Shown here: in pieces, positions 1-10,103 of the stretch | Layout: every line of letters starts with the position of its first letter | Numbering within the stretch: the stretch's first letter is position 1 | DNA from: Aphelocoma coerulescens | Lineage: Eukaryota; Chordata; Aves; Passeriformes; Corvidae | DNA: 64,000 nucleotides | Assembly (NCBI RefSeq): GCF_041296385.1 | Contig: NW_027183504.1 | Location: 186,001-250,000 of the forward strand | Direction: 5' to 3' | Notes under the pieces: generated by a model | Seen by the model: only the letters and a program-made list of their open reading frames with translations | Databases searched by the model: none | What the model was told of the DNA's origin: nothing | Made by a program: the position numbers and the translations under genes

Positions 1-476
1 TTGCTGTGTTCAAAGGGTGTACTGAATAGCTCCCCTTCTGGGACAAAAAGGACTGGGAAGTAAACAGGGTCCCTGCTTGGCAAAAGGAAAAATGGCAAGA
101 AATTCTTGCTGTAGCAAAAAAGGGGAATTTTTTAGTTGGCTGGGTAGCCTCTCATCAAGAAAAGGAAACCCCAACTAGCCACTGGAATCACAAAGTAGAT
201 GAGAGGGCCAGATTAGCCCCACTAAGTAGAAAACCTCCAAGAGAAAACTGGGATCCATTATTAGAATGGTTGCACTTAAAGCGACAGCACACCGGGACAC
301 AAGACCTATACAAGGAAGCAGCAAGCAGAGGATGGCCGGGGACTCGGGAAATGTGCCGTACCTGCAGATCTTCATGCGAGCAGTGCCGGACCCGATCAGA
401 GCGTCACCCTTTAGAACAACCCCCCTCACATATCAGAGACAGGAAAGGGACTGTGGGACACATGGCAAGTAGATGA
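1..476 (+). pseudogene. pol: Copy A pol fragment: RNase H end and integrase zinc-binding domain
   Basis: The 5' end is cut by the window. The frame matches copy B residues from just after the YTDS motif to the frameshift stop at 474-476. A private in-frame TAG at 27-29 replaces the TGG (Trp) of all other copies. The zinc-binding H-x4-H and C-x2-C residues are still present. Confidence 0.85.
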
Positions 477-1098
477 TATTGGACCTTTTGGAAAGTCTGA
501 GGGCAAACAACACGTGTCGGTAGAAGTCAGGTCAGGACTAGTCCAAGCAGGAGCCTTCTCTCGGGCAACTAGTGCAAACACATTAGAAGCCCTTAAAATG
601 TGGTTCAGTTTCTTTCCAAAACCTGTACCTATCCAATCCGACAACGGGGCACATTTCACAGCGACCATCGTCCAAAAATGGGCCAAAGAAGAAGGGATCC
701 AGTGGATATTTCACACACCCCATTATCCACAAGCAAATGGCATCGTCGAGAGAACAAATGGCCTGCTTAAGCGATTTCTGAAACCTCAACATTCTAATTG
801 GACTGAATGACTATGGGATGCTGTGAAAACAGTACATGAGCAATGGGGAGTAAATGGATGTCCCAGACTCACAGCTTTTTATCTGCAGCCTCCCTCCTTG
901 ATACCAGCAACATCTAAACCTACAGGTAATCAAAAACCCGCACGCTTCCCAGGACAGCCTGTATGGGTGGAACTGCCTACCGCAGGAGCTGTACCCATGG
1001 TACTCACTACTCCTTTGAACATGCATACCTGGAAAGCAAACGATGCTTATGGCAAAGAACACAAAATAAGCTCTCGCTGGCTTATTCCTACATTTTAA
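463..1098 (+). pseudogene. pol: Copy A integrase core and C-terminal domain, with extra stop
   Basis: Same frame as the copy B integrase fragment. The CGA codon that follows the core is TGA here (808-810), a CpG-type transition found in no other copy. The core and the C-terminal domain (823-1098) are therefore separated. Confidence 0.85.
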
Positions 1099-1185
1099 TA
1101 TTAGCCCTGAAAGGGGCTGGACAGACTTTTTCTTGTCTTTCACAGGTAACTGAACAACAGGAGAAAAAAATATTCAGGACTGTGC

Positions 1186-3089
1186 ATGAAAAACCTCAGA
1201 TACGAACTATGCTTCGGTTTACTGGTAATTGGGATTGTAACATGTTAGCTCTATTTTTATGCTTATTTACCTTGTGCATGTGCTCAGCAGAGCTAGCTAG
1301 CAGAGCTAGATCAAAGGAAGCTTGCCTGGAAATTAGGAAAAGGGTTTGCAAAAATATGGAATCCTACTGATCAAGGTGTATGTGTAACATTACCTGATTC
1401 TGCTGAACCGGGATTGCCATCTTACATAGTACCCTTGAATTTATCTTTTGTCCTCAATATGACTAGTGTGGCAGCTCCATTGCCTCTACCTGAACAGTGG
1501 ACAAGTAAGAAAAATGGAGCCCAAGTTGAGTGCAGAGGTACCCCTATAGTACATAACCTTTACCAAACATATGACCCACCTTCTGATGCACCTCATGAAG
1601 GACAGTTGCACCAGAAATATTGTAGAACTAGGCGTCCAAAGGTAAATAGAACCATCTTATCTCAAATTGAATCCCCTCACCCAGCCATCAAATTAGATAA
1701 AAGTAAATTCAGCCCTGAGACAATAACCTTTGAGGAATATAATGCTAAACAGCCCTGCCTTGTTTACCCATGGGATCCACGGTTTGACCCACTCTACACA
1801 CCAGATGTAGATGAAGGCAAATATAGCACAGTTTTTAACCCTTCCTGCTGTGGTCAACTTCCGAACATAACGAATAGAACCCCAATCGACTGACAACATT
1901 TAATGTGGGCATGGTCTGTACAAACAGTTCTTAAAGGTAAATTTAGAGACTAAAAAAGACTACAAAAGAAGATAGTCCTCTAGTCAATTGCTCAAAGGTG
2001 ATAACATGCAAAGAAGGACCAGGAGATCCTCCAGAAACATGGTTTTCACTTAGAATTCGAACATTAGGAACTGATGTGTGTACTTGTTGGGGATACCTCT
2101 CAAGAGGCTGGAGAAATCAAGATGAGTCCTGTAACTCCTCCTACAAATACCTTCTCAACCCATGTGGAGTTCCTTTTACCCACTACCCAGTCCGTGGGAC
2201 TCCAATCAATACTAAGCCAGAAATCACCATCCTTGATTTTGCAGATGCAACTAAGTGGAAAACTGCAAAATATATAGCCCCTCTTGGAATGGCTTGGGGA
2301 TGCTCTGATGAGATATTTTATTCACATTTGTCATTAGAACAACATGCTGGACTTAGGTGTGGAATTGGAATTCCCTCCCTTTGCCCCAGACGTATTTTTA
2401 CTTTCACCAAAGTGTCTAAAGAACGTCACTGTCGTAGTGTTCCCTCTTCAAAGGCAACACAAAGAGCAGAATGGGCAATTCAAGGAGTTGACATTCCAGA
2501 TTACTATACCACTGGACAAAAAGTATCTCTATTTCTGGAAAATTTCTTTACTCCCTATGTTACCTTTAAAAGACACCAGTTCGTATTAGAAGATATTACC
2601 TGGCAATTAAGTATATGAAGCAATTGGACACAAGATGCATTTGGAGAATTATACACCCAAGTCCAGCAAAATACTAAAATGACCCTGCAAAATAGATTAG
2701 CTTTAGATATGGTATTGTTAAAAGAACAAGGAGTTTGTGGGATGTTCAATAGAACAGAAACTGAGGGTTGTATTACAATTCATAATGCCTCTAGCTCCGC
2801 TGAGGAGGCATGAGCTAAGATGAGAGAAATAAGTAATCATACTAGAAATTTGTTTCATGCAATGCAACCGCGAGAAGTATTTGATAGTTCATGGGTCACT
2901 ACCATCCTAAAGTATTTTGGGCTCACAGGGTGGGGAAAATGGTTAGCACAACTTGCAATAACAATTGCTACTGGAATTGCATTGCTAATCGTTGGTATTG
3001 GCCGGGTTAAATGCATGATACAACACTTACTCCTTTCCTTCTCCCCCTCTGTACGCTGTATTCAAATCACCACCACCGAAGAAGGCTGA
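1186..3089 (+). pseudogene. env: Copy A env, multiply broken
   Basis: Layout as in copy B, with in-frame stops at 1246-1248, 1294-1296, 1891-1893, 2616-2618 and 2811-2813, and a frame change between 1893 and 1998. The upstream splice acceptor AG is at 1144-1145. Copy-specific: Arg (AGA) where the other five copies have Lys in the 'ctctcaagaggc' segment near 2106; the GG form of the dinucleotide variant at 1231-1232; and C (Gln) at 2516. Confidence 0.8.
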
Positions 3090-3100
3090 CCCTTGCCTCT

Positions 3101-3126
3101 CCCCCCCCCCCCCCACCACCACCACC
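3101..3126 (+). repeat. C/ACC tract, copy A (14 C + 4 ACC)
   Basis: The homopolymer C run (3101-3114) followed by four ACC triplets lies 11 bases after the env TGA and marks the abrupt change from A/T-balanced proviral DNA to GC-rich spacer. Confidence 0.9.
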
Positions 3127-3522
3127 ACTGCCTGCTGCGAGACACTCTGAGGCCTCCTGGAGCCGACGCCGCCCGCCTGAGGAGAACCCCCCGAACCTGC
3201 AGCCCTGGAGCGGAACCACGAGTGAGTTGTGGAACCCCTCCCCTGCTGCTGCGTGCCGTGCTGAGAGCACCGGGAGTGGGCCAAGGCTCGGCTGCAGCGA
3301 CCGGGCACCGCGCCTGCAACTCGGAGGACGGGCGGCCGCCTTGCAGCCAAACTGCTCCCAAGATCAGAGGAGGCAGATAAGACGCTTCCAACTGCTTCGC
3401 TCCCCCCACCCCATCTCGGCGGCACTAAAGGTAGCACAGTGAGCTGCTGCTCAGACGGACCTTCCCTTCTCTTTTTTTTTTTTTTTCTTTTTCCTTTTTT
3501 GTAATTGGGAGACATTGCCAGC

Positions 3523-3779
3523 ATGGGCGCAGAGTTTCAGCACCAAAAGACCCCGTACTACAGGTATGGACTTGCTTTTTAACAAAAAAAGGCATAAAAT
3601 ACGACCAACAGGCTTTAACACCCTTAAGCACATGGTGTAAGAGCCACAGACTAGACAGCTCCGAGGGGACTGCCCTGGGCTTGGAAAGGTTGAAGCAGGC
3701 TGGTAAAATTAGAATCGAAGTGGCTCCCACAGGAGATGAGACAGCTATTAATGTGCTAAAGCCTTGGAGGCTCCTTTAA
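3523..3779 (+). pseudogene. Copy A class II-like gag matrix fragment
   Basis: See the copy B entry (14914-15170). The ATG-GGC start is at 3523, the frame changes at the T run 3576-3580, and the open matrix-like frame ends with TAA at 3777-3779. Confidence 0.4.
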
Positions 3780-4294
3780 AAAGGAGAATAATGCAAGGAT
3801 GACGGTGGGAACACGGCGGGCGCCGCCCACTGAGGCCGGCAGCGAGGAGAGGGCGCCGGGAGAGGCAGCGGGAGGCGTGGCCGCAGCACCGGGCGCGCAA
3901 GAGAGCACCGCGGCCGAGCAGCCTTTCCGCCAACTGCACATCCTGGTCCCTCTCGCCCTGGGAAATGCGTGTGGGGGCTGGGGCCAGGGGGGCTCCGTCC
4001 CTCTCAGCCCTGGGGTGACTGCCCCGAGTATCTCCCGCCATGACTTGGACAGAGATCCCCCCAGTCCCGATCGTTCCCCGACAGGAGAGGCCTGAAGACA
4101 CCACAGGACCCCCCAGGATGCAGAGGGACGGAGACAGCCCCGGGCCATGCGTGCTCCTCACCCCAGCTGAGGCCGGGGGGGCTCCGGCCTCCTCTCCCAC
4201 GGGGAAGGCGGGGGCTTTGGGATTTGTTTGCATCGCAAGCCACTCGCTGGGAGAGCAAAGATCACTCAAGGCATTTGATGTGATTTTTGCCAAT

Positions 4295-4489
4295 TTTATT
4301 TTGTTTTACCGTGTTTTACCTGGCATTAGCTGATTTTACCTGGTATTACCTGATTTTACCGTGTTTTACCTGTATTAGATAATATTAGATGGTATTAGCT
4401 GGTATTACCGTGTTTTACCTGGTATTACCGTGTTTTACCTGGTATTACCGTGTTTTACCTGGTATTACCTGGTATTACCTGATTTTACC
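4295..4489 (-). repeat. AGGTAA-rich minisatellite, copy A (one 20-bp repeat longer)
   Basis: Three tandem copies of the 20-bp GTGTTTTACC/TGGTATTACC pair instead of two. On the - strand this gives ten AGGTAA hexamers against nine in copy B. AATAAA (- strand) is at 4295-4300. Confidence 0.8.
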
Positions 4490-4732
4490 TTTGGTGGGCT
4501 TCGGGTGGTGTCCGAACTCTTCCGATTTTGTCCCTCGTTGCCCCGGCGCTGCTGGGGCCCTGCCTTTGCCGAGCCGGGGTTGCTGTCCCTCGTTGCCCCG
4601 GTAGTTGCCCGTCCCTGCCTTTGCCGAGCTGGGGTGCGGTCCCTCGTTGCCGCGGTAGTTGCCCGTCCCTGCCTTTGCCGAGCCGGGGTTGCTGGCGCTC
4701 CCACTGCCATCTGGAGGGGCCGGCGCAGGTAC
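4489..4732 (-). other. Copy A candidate - strand exon
   Basis: Exon candidate of 244 bp with acceptor AG at 4734-4733 and donor GT at 4488-4487 (- strand reading). Details are under copy B (15860-16103). Confidence 0.35.
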
Positions 4733-4975
4733 CTGAGAAAAGTGGCAGAGAGAAAAGGCGCATTGGCGGCGAGAAGCGGCGCAGCGAACCATCCCATCTC
4801 CCTCCCAGCCACCCCCTCCCACCCGCCCCGGCCTGGGGCTCCAGGGCCGCGGCGCTGAGGGCCGGGCCGCTCCCAGAGCTCCGGCCTCGGGGCTTCCGCT
4901 CCTCTCCGCCCGCTCCGCTCCGCTGCTGCCGCCTCCACGCCGGGACTGCAAGTGAAGCCCCGCCACCGCCGCCGC

Positions 4976-5173
4976 CTTATATAGGCAGCCTAAGCCCCGC
5001 CCCCCCGGGCGGCAGCCAATGGGAATCGAGCGCCAAGGTTCCTCATTGTGAGGAAACAATGAGGGGCGGGGCCAGAACGTAGCGGAGCGATCTGATTGGT
5101 CGAGAGGCAGCGGGTCAATGACATCACACCCCGGGCATTACCAAAGCTTAGCAAAAATGAAACCCTATAAAAT
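4976..5173. promoter_or_regulatory. Copy A divergent CpG-island promoter
   Basis: The - strand TATA (TATATAAG) is at 4976-4983 and the + strand TATA (TATAAAAT) at 5166-5173. Between them are GC boxes, an inverted CCAAT at 5016-5020 and one at 5095-5099, the CATTGT/ACAATG dyad 5041-5064, and a CRE-like TGACATCA at 5118-5125. Confidence 0.6.
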
Positions 5174-5430
5174 AGAAAAATTACATTTAAAACGCCACTG
5201 GAGTGTGGCATTCAGCAGCGGCCGCTCTTTATTGGGGCCAGCTGCACCAGGGGATTTCTCCTCTGAAATATCCTGTGTGCCGAGCGCTCCAAAGCTCCTG
5301 TTCACACGCTGTGCTTTGCATCCTTTTGCATTGCTATCATTCGATTCAACGCTGCCCTTAACTCCCCGCTGGACGCTGCAAAGAGCGGTCTCAGAGCTGC
5401 TGAGCCACTACTAGCAGGCATCCTGTGACC

Positions 5431-5736
5431 ATGCCTGGCAGTGCTGGCCGCAAATTTTCTGTGGAAACAGAGCGTCCTGCAGCTGTATCCAACGCGCCTG
5501 CACAGCCATCACAAAAACGCTCGCCCAAGACAGACACGCTATCAGAAGCGGCCGATCCATGCTTAAGCATCATGCCTGGAAATAGCGGCTGGCCAGGAAG
5601 TCCTAATGTCGCCGCTGCCCTTTGTGACAACTCTGCGGCGCAGGCGGCGGGGCCACGACGTCTCCGGGCGACGACACTGCCCCAGAGGCAGGGGGCTCGG
5701 GGACGGCCAGTGCCAGCACCGCACCGAGCCCGCTGA
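5431..5736 (+). CDS. Copy A hypothetical 101-residue protein
   Basis: Same small ORF as in copy B (16802-17107), uninterrupted here. Not recognised. Confidence 0.25.
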   Translation: MPGSAGRKFSVETERPAAVSNAPAQPSQKRSPKTDTLSEAADPCLSIMPGNSGWPGSPNVAAALCDNSAAQAAGPRRLRATTLPQRQGARGRPVPAPHRAR

Positions 5737-5850
5737 TTGCTCCACAGGCCGCGGCCTCTGTGACACGCGGGGACAGCGCCTGGCTCGCAGCGCAGGGAGG
5801 CAGGGCCGGCATCAGGGCGGGCTGGGGGAGGGGGCGGCGTTGAAGCCCCA

Positions 5851-6160
5851 CTTGGGCTGCCTTTGGCTGCCATTGCGGCTCAGGCCGGCCTTAGGGCTGG
5901 CCCTGCCCTTAGGGCTAACGGTGGCCTTGAGCTTGGAGCCTGCCTTGGGCTAGGGAGTGCACCTGGGGCACTGGCCTTAACTCCATGAATGGTTGGCCTT
6001 AGGGCAGCAGTTGGGGCTGAGTTTGGGAGTTAGAGCTAAAGGCGGCATTGGAGTATGGGCTGGGGCTGGGCTCAAAGCTGGATTTAGGGCTTCAGCTGGG
6101 ATTGGTGTTGGGCTTGATCTTAAGAGTTGCAGTTGGGGCTGGCTTTGGCCTTCGAGCTCA
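5851..6160 (+). repeat. Copy A degenerate TTAGGGCT-type minisatellite, left arm
   Basis: Irregular reiterations built on T-T-(A/G)-GGGCTGG and GGCCTT words. It is not a canonical telomere repeat. The array stops at the target site of the solo LTR and resumes at 6743. Confidence 0.55.
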
Positions 6161-6164
6161 CCGT

Positions 6165-6738
6165 TGTTATAAACGAAGCTGAGACTTTTTTTAAAAAAGA
6201 AAAGCCAGCTCGTTTGTTTATTCATTAACAACTGAGAGCGAGAACCCAGGATAAGCCCAGGCTCCGCACGACAAGCCAGAGTAAAGCAGCACACAAAAAG
6301 GACAGTGTGACCCACTGGGTGCAACCTTGGACCCCAAGTTCCGCAGGAGCTCCCCGGATAAAGTCCCAGGTCCGTTCTTATGCCCTCTGTCTGTTCACAA
6401 TTGGTGGATTTTGGATTCTTCTTCTGATTGGCTCGCTTCCAGGGGTTCTATTGGTCTTTATCAAGATGCATTTTTGTCCAATCATTTCCCGAGGGTGTCG
6501 AATGATTGGCTAAGCGGTCCAAGATGTTGACATCACCTGCATGAGGTCATTTTCTAGTCCATCACGTCATCACATCCCCAATTGCGTCTCCACCTAGTGC
6601 TCACACTCCGATATTACACCCAGACAGTCTCGCAATATCCTCCGTTAACATGCCCATGTATCCAACTATCAACTCCCCTCTTTTCTATCTCCTCCAAACA
6701 GTAAAAATCAACACCCTGAAACCAATTCATTTATTACA
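6165..6738 (-). mobile_element. Copy A solo LTR (- strand), 574 bp
   Basis: The LTR begins TGTAATA and ends TATAACA on the - strand. The 4-bp direct repeat CCGT flanks it at 6161-6164 and 6739-6742. Four CCAAT boxes (complements of 6505-6509, 6450-6454, 6427-6431, 6400-6404), a weak CATAAGA TATA near 6376-6384 and AATAAA at 6217-6222 follow in the order expected of U3-R-U5. Confidence 0.75.
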
Positions 6739-6742
6739 CCGT

Positions 6743-6905
6743 TGCATTTGGTTTAGGGCTGAGCATTTAGCAAGGGGCTGGAATTAGGAGAGGCCTCGGC
6801 GTTAGGGCTGGGTTTTACATTACAGCTACCATTGGCGTGAAGGCTAAATGTGGCGTTTGCCTTCAGCCTGGCCTTGGTATTGGCTCTGGGGCTGCACGGG
6901 TCTGC
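6743..6905 (+). repeat. Copy A degenerate TTAGGGCT-type minisatellite, right arm
   Basis: Continuation of the left arm beyond the solo LTR (TTTAGGGCTGAG, GTTAGGGCTGGG words), which shows that the LTR inserted into a pre-existing minisatellite. Confidence 0.5.
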
Positions 6906-6971
6906 CACTGGCATGGGATGAAATCCAGGACTGTGAGCGTGTCTAAACATGGAGTGAGACTGAGATCAGAA

Positions 6972-7377
6972 TGGGCGTGCGCTTTGGGACCGAGCGCACG
7001 CCCAGCGGAAAAGAGAAGACGTCACTGCGGGATGTCCCTGGCATCGTCCCCGCCCTGCTCAGGCACCACCAAACCTGGCGGCAGCTGCCTTGGCCAAGAT
7101 GCAGGTGCTCCCAGCTCTGGCTGCTCCCGCTTCCGGCTGCTCCCAGCCCCCCTCCAGCTCTGCTGGAGCCCCTTTAGGCACTGCAAGGGTGATTGGCCCC
7201 AAACTGGGCCCTACTTTTACTGTCAAATAAAATACATCAATTTTTTGGCATCGACATTTAATCTCGTTTGGTTTTAATCTCATATCTGGCAATATTTTGA
7301 ACCTTCGAAGTTCTTTCTGGTTTATGCTCAGAGACTTCGCCTGCTTTGCCTTTCTGGGTCTGAACCGGATCGTAACA
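6972..7377 (+). mobile_element. LTR-like segment upstream of the copy B primer binding site
   Basis: The segment ends GTAACA, six bases before the primer binding site, as a 5' LTR should. AATAAA lies at 7226-7231, followed by T-rich and TTGG-rich sequence like an R-U5 junction. Upstream, a perfect 12-bp inverted repeat (6972-6983 with 6993-7004) and a near-palindromic CRE (GACGTCA, 7018-7024) could be U3 elements. I could not find a convincing TG start matching the end, so the 5' boundary is arbitrary and the LTR may be truncated. Confidence 0.5.
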
Positions 7378-7383
7378 CTTTAT

Positions 7384-7401
7384 TGGCATAGTCGGCAGGA
7401 T
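7384..7401 (+). other. Primer binding site, tRNA-Ser type (copy B)
   Basis: TGGCATAGTCGGCAGGAT matches the complement of the 3' end of vertebrate tRNA-Ser (UGA/AGA isoacceptors, ending CTGCCGACTACG-CCA) at 17 of 18 bases; the mismatch is A for G at position 5. tRNA-Ser priming is known from HERV-S, a class III family, and this agrees with the pol type. It lies six bases after the likely LTR end. Confidence 0.75.
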
Positions 7402-7894
7402 CCCCGTAAAATGAGAGTGTTGTTTCCAAAAAATGCATGAATTGCTAATTCTTATGATTGGATCATTTTAGGAAAATAAAACAACGTACCTTTCTACATT
7501 TCCTAACACCTCTCTACCTTTCTTACTCTGTCTTACTCTTTTGTTTGTTTGTTTGTTTGCTTGTGTGTTTGCACATGCACCTGAGCTAAAACGGTGCTCC
7601 CGAGGCCCAGGGTCTGGGAAATTGGCACTCCTGTAGGTAAAAGACCTGGGAGTTTGGAAAGTAATTTTGAGACTTGTAACTTTGGTAAACACTAGGTGCT
7701 CTCGAGGTGTAAGGAGTAGGACCTCAGAAACCATTTTGTAAGGGGTGTCCCTCAAGAGAGACTACTCCAGTGTTTGTAACTTTCTTTGGTTTGGCAGAAG
7801 AGGAACCTTCCCAGAGTGCAGGGGTGAGACTTTTGTAAATTTACTTTACGCTGGGCATCCTCTAGGAATGATCACTCCGACATTTGTAAGTAAC
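7402..7894 (+). other. Proviral leader, copy B
   Basis: Untranslated leader between primer binding site and gag. It contains a short TTTG microsatellite (about 7540-7560). It has two good 5' splice-site matches: TAG|GTAAAAG (GT at 7637-7638) and TTT|GTAAGT (GT at 7886-7887). The second lies four bases before the gag ATG. Either could be the donor that pairs with the env acceptor at 12538-12539. The same positions exist in every copy at the same offset. Confidence 0.5.
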
Positions 7895-9467
7895 ATGGGA
7901 CATCATACACAAGCTTTGTTTACTTTGTTGGATGAATTTGGTGCCAGGCCATCTCCTCCAGGGACGGACTGGGCACAAAACTATTGGTATAATATCCAAG
8001 CACTCGTTGATCGAGTCTCTGTCCTGCGCACAGGAGCGAGACTCAAAAAAGGTAAAGCGCAACCAGTGGTATGTTCTGTCTTAGCTGCTGCTGTGCTAGC
8101 TGCAGTAGGACACAGAGAGCACCAGCAGAAAGCTGATACGGAAGTTACTGCTTCATTACAGCATTTGGTTAAAGCATTGCAAGTTCAGCTGGAGCTAACA
8201 CCCACCTCCTCCAGGAAGAGATAAGGAATGAAAAGGCTACTGTCTGTGTGCTCCGAGAGGAGCTGTTTGCAAGATCAGCAAATGAGGGAAAAAAGGAGTC
8301 AGAGCTGGAACTATCTAAAGAAGCGTACCCCCTCTCGGACTTAGAATCCTTGCGTAATCACTCAGAAAAGCCCTCAGCCTCGCTCCGTCCCTTCATTAAA
8401 ACAGAATACACCCATGAGGCTTCAGACGACGACACACCTGACATAACCACAAAAGAAATCCCATCTACAGCTACTGAATTGGCCAAACTAAAGGAAGGGT
8501 ATAGCCAAAGTCCCAAAGAATCTGAAACTGAATGTGTTTGGAGACTCTCTCTCACACGGGCTGACCAAATTCTGTTCTCAGAAAAAGAGGCAGAAGGGTA
8601 CTGGAGGGGCAGGAGTCTTCCTTACCACAGGAGATAACCGTGCTCCTTGGTCCCTCCCCAGAGAGCTGCTGATTGGGCTGGCAGACTCAGTCCTTCAGAA
8701 AGAGGAGATCCCCTGGCTATAGTAAGGAATGTCAATCAGACTGTAGAAAGTGTACAGAAAGCGGCTCGTTTACAAATGATGCATGATAGGAAATTAACAC
8801 CACGAGGTGAATCTCCAGTGATGGTGCCTGTGGATCCTGAGAGAATGATACCTCTTATCAGAGGCCTCCCTGAAGCTGTGAAACCCATAGGCATGCAGCT
8901 AAAAGGACAAATAGAAAGTCTCCCAATTGCAGAAAGAGCTGTAGCCACCTTGGAGGCAGCAGCTATTTCCCTCAGTCTTAAGCGGGCAAAAGGGAAGGTT
9001 TGGACCTGGGGGGGAAGGTGGCACAAGAATTAATTAATTACGGGAGAAAATATGGCCCAATTCCTTCAAATACAACTGATTCTAGATCAATTCGGCGCAC
9101 AGAGTGCAAAACCCTGTCCCCAGCAAAACTCCAAAAGGTAAGGTTCTCCCCTGGGCTGGGTAGACAAACAAATACAGGGGAAGAACGCAAGGAGAAAAGA
9201 AATGCCCTGTGGATTGCGGGCTTACAAAAGGGAGTCCCAAGGACCCTAATGGATGGCCAGCCCACTAATAAATTAGAACTATTCATCCAAGAGTGGCCAG
9301 CAAAAGAGGAACCATTAAAAGCTGTCCCTGCTACAGCCCCTCCCCTGGAGGAACCACAAGAAAGGGAAGGTGACAGAAAACCCTTATCTTTGCAGAAGGT
9401 AAGCCAGGGGGCGAAGGGTGGATTCACATCAGGCGCCTTTCTAACAATTCCAGAGGAGACCCGTTAA
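7895..9467 (+). pseudogene. gag: Gag polyprotein, class III type, frameshifted (copy B)
   Basis: The likely start is ATG 7895 in a good context (aacATGG) with Gly at position 2, the residue needed for myristoylation. The ORF can be read upstream of this ATG, but only from a non-ATG codon. The first open segment ends at TAA 8222-8224. A second frame continues at 8248 and both sides of the break have leucine-rich, charged heptads, so a coiled coil seems to be split by a frameshift near 8205. This frame ends at TAA 8635-8637 and resumes at 8647-9033; the 8647-9033 segment has the capsid-like VPVDPERM...LIRGLPE region I associate with ERV-L Gag. A last frame (9000-9467) leads to the protease. I saw no CCHC zinc knuckle. 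At least three lesions are common to all five copies that contain gag. Gag would form the particle core; it cannot be made whole from this sequence. Confidence 0.75.
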
Positions 9468-9499
9468 TAACCTGTCCTACTGGTCCCCACAAAGCCCCG

Positions 9500-10066
9500 G
9501 TAACTTTTTTAGTAGATACTGGTGCTCAGGTGTCTGCCCTTAAAATTGAAGATGCCTCCTCACGTGGAATCACTCCCTCACGTAAGAGTATACGTGTCAC
9601 AGATGTTTTTGAGAATAGCCAAGCCCAGATGACAGCAAAGGTAAGACGCTGGTTACCGGCAGAAGAGAAAGCAGTTGACACCCTAATGATTACAGGTGAA
9701 TTTCCTACAAATTCACTGGGTCTGGACCTCCTAAAGGGAAGGCCTTGGACCAATGAAGAAGGAAAAATAGGGACTTTGGGGCAGGAAACCTCCCATTTGT
9801 GTTTGTTAAGTTCTGCTCCTGCTCTTCCCCCCTCCCTAGTAACCAATGTCAAACCTTACCCCTTGCCTTTAGGAGCCAGAGAAGGAATCACACCAATTAT
9901 TGCACATTTGAAAGAAAAAGGAATAGTGATTGCAACACATTCCCCTTACAATGCTCCTGTGTGGCCAGTCCGCAAGCCTAATGGCAACTGGAGACTGACA
10001 GGAGACTATCGGCGGCTTAACTCAAAATACAGGGCCTCTCACTGCTGCAGTCCCAAACATTGCTGA
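9500..10066 (+). pseudogene. pro-pol: Protease and N-terminal reverse transcriptase (copy B)
   Basis: Aspartic protease active site D-T-G is at 9515-9523 inside LVDTGAQVSAL, followed by a C-terminal LGLDLL segment resembling the usual retroviral G-R-D/N helix. RT begins at about 9860. The finger segment WPVRKPNGNWRLTGDYRRLN is typical of retroviral RT, with G replacing the common V before DYR. The frame is lost just after (about 10021-10030) and ends in TGA at 10064-10066. The correct continuation is in the frame of the next fragment, so a one-base indel separates RT fingers from palm. The lesion is present in B, C, D, E and F. Confidence 0.85.
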
Positions 10067-10103
10067 GCTGAGAGCTACTAGACAAGAACAAGCTCATCAA
10101 ATT

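Larger units (their letters stand above)
1..7383 (+). repeat. Macrosatellite unit, copy A (partial)
   Basis: The window opens inside the RNase H domain of this copy, and the copy runs through env and the whole spacer to the next primer binding site. It is the most diverged copy. It alone has two extra nonsense codons in pol (27-29 and 808-810), a third 20-bp repeat in the TTTTACC minisatellite, and an A at the site in 'ctagacagc' (about 3656) where all others have G. The integrase-to-integrase distance from A to B is 11394 bp. The extra 23 bp over copy B are exactly the 20-bp repeat plus 3 bp in the C/ACC tract. Confidence 0.97.

Noticed and set aside
963..1370. A 135-codon frame overlapping integrase and env, with a hydrophobic stretch that looks like an env signal peptide
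   Set aside because: The frame begins inside integrase in another phase, and the frame that continues into SU has its own ATG (1186) with a signal-peptide-like segment. The overlapping frame ends without reaching SU, so I take it as a shadow.
2619..2810. A separate gene between the two env frames
   Set aside because: It is the TM continuation of env in the same frame, bounded by two in-frame TGA codons.
3748..5082. Long open frames on both strands in the GC-rich spacer
   Set aside because: Several frames are open over the same bases because stop codons are rare in GC-rich DNA. None has a recognisable domain.
5851..6160. TTAGGG words as an interstitial telomere
   Set aside because: TTAGGG is not reiterated in register; it appears as TTAGGGCT among many variants.
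6159..6744. 8-bp CACCGTTG duplication as the mark of a hAT-type transposon
   Set aside because: The inner ends show no terminal inverted repeats of that family, while TG/CA ends, a CCAAT cluster, AATAAA and the CCGT duplication fit an LTR. The flanking CA and TG extend the match by chance.
3090..7377. The entire spacer as one giant LTR shared by tandem proviruses
   Set aside because: It is 4.3 kb, holds a minus-strand solo LTR with its own target duplication and several minisatellites, and lacks a polypurine tract at its left end. A normal LTR seems limited to its last few hundred bases at most.
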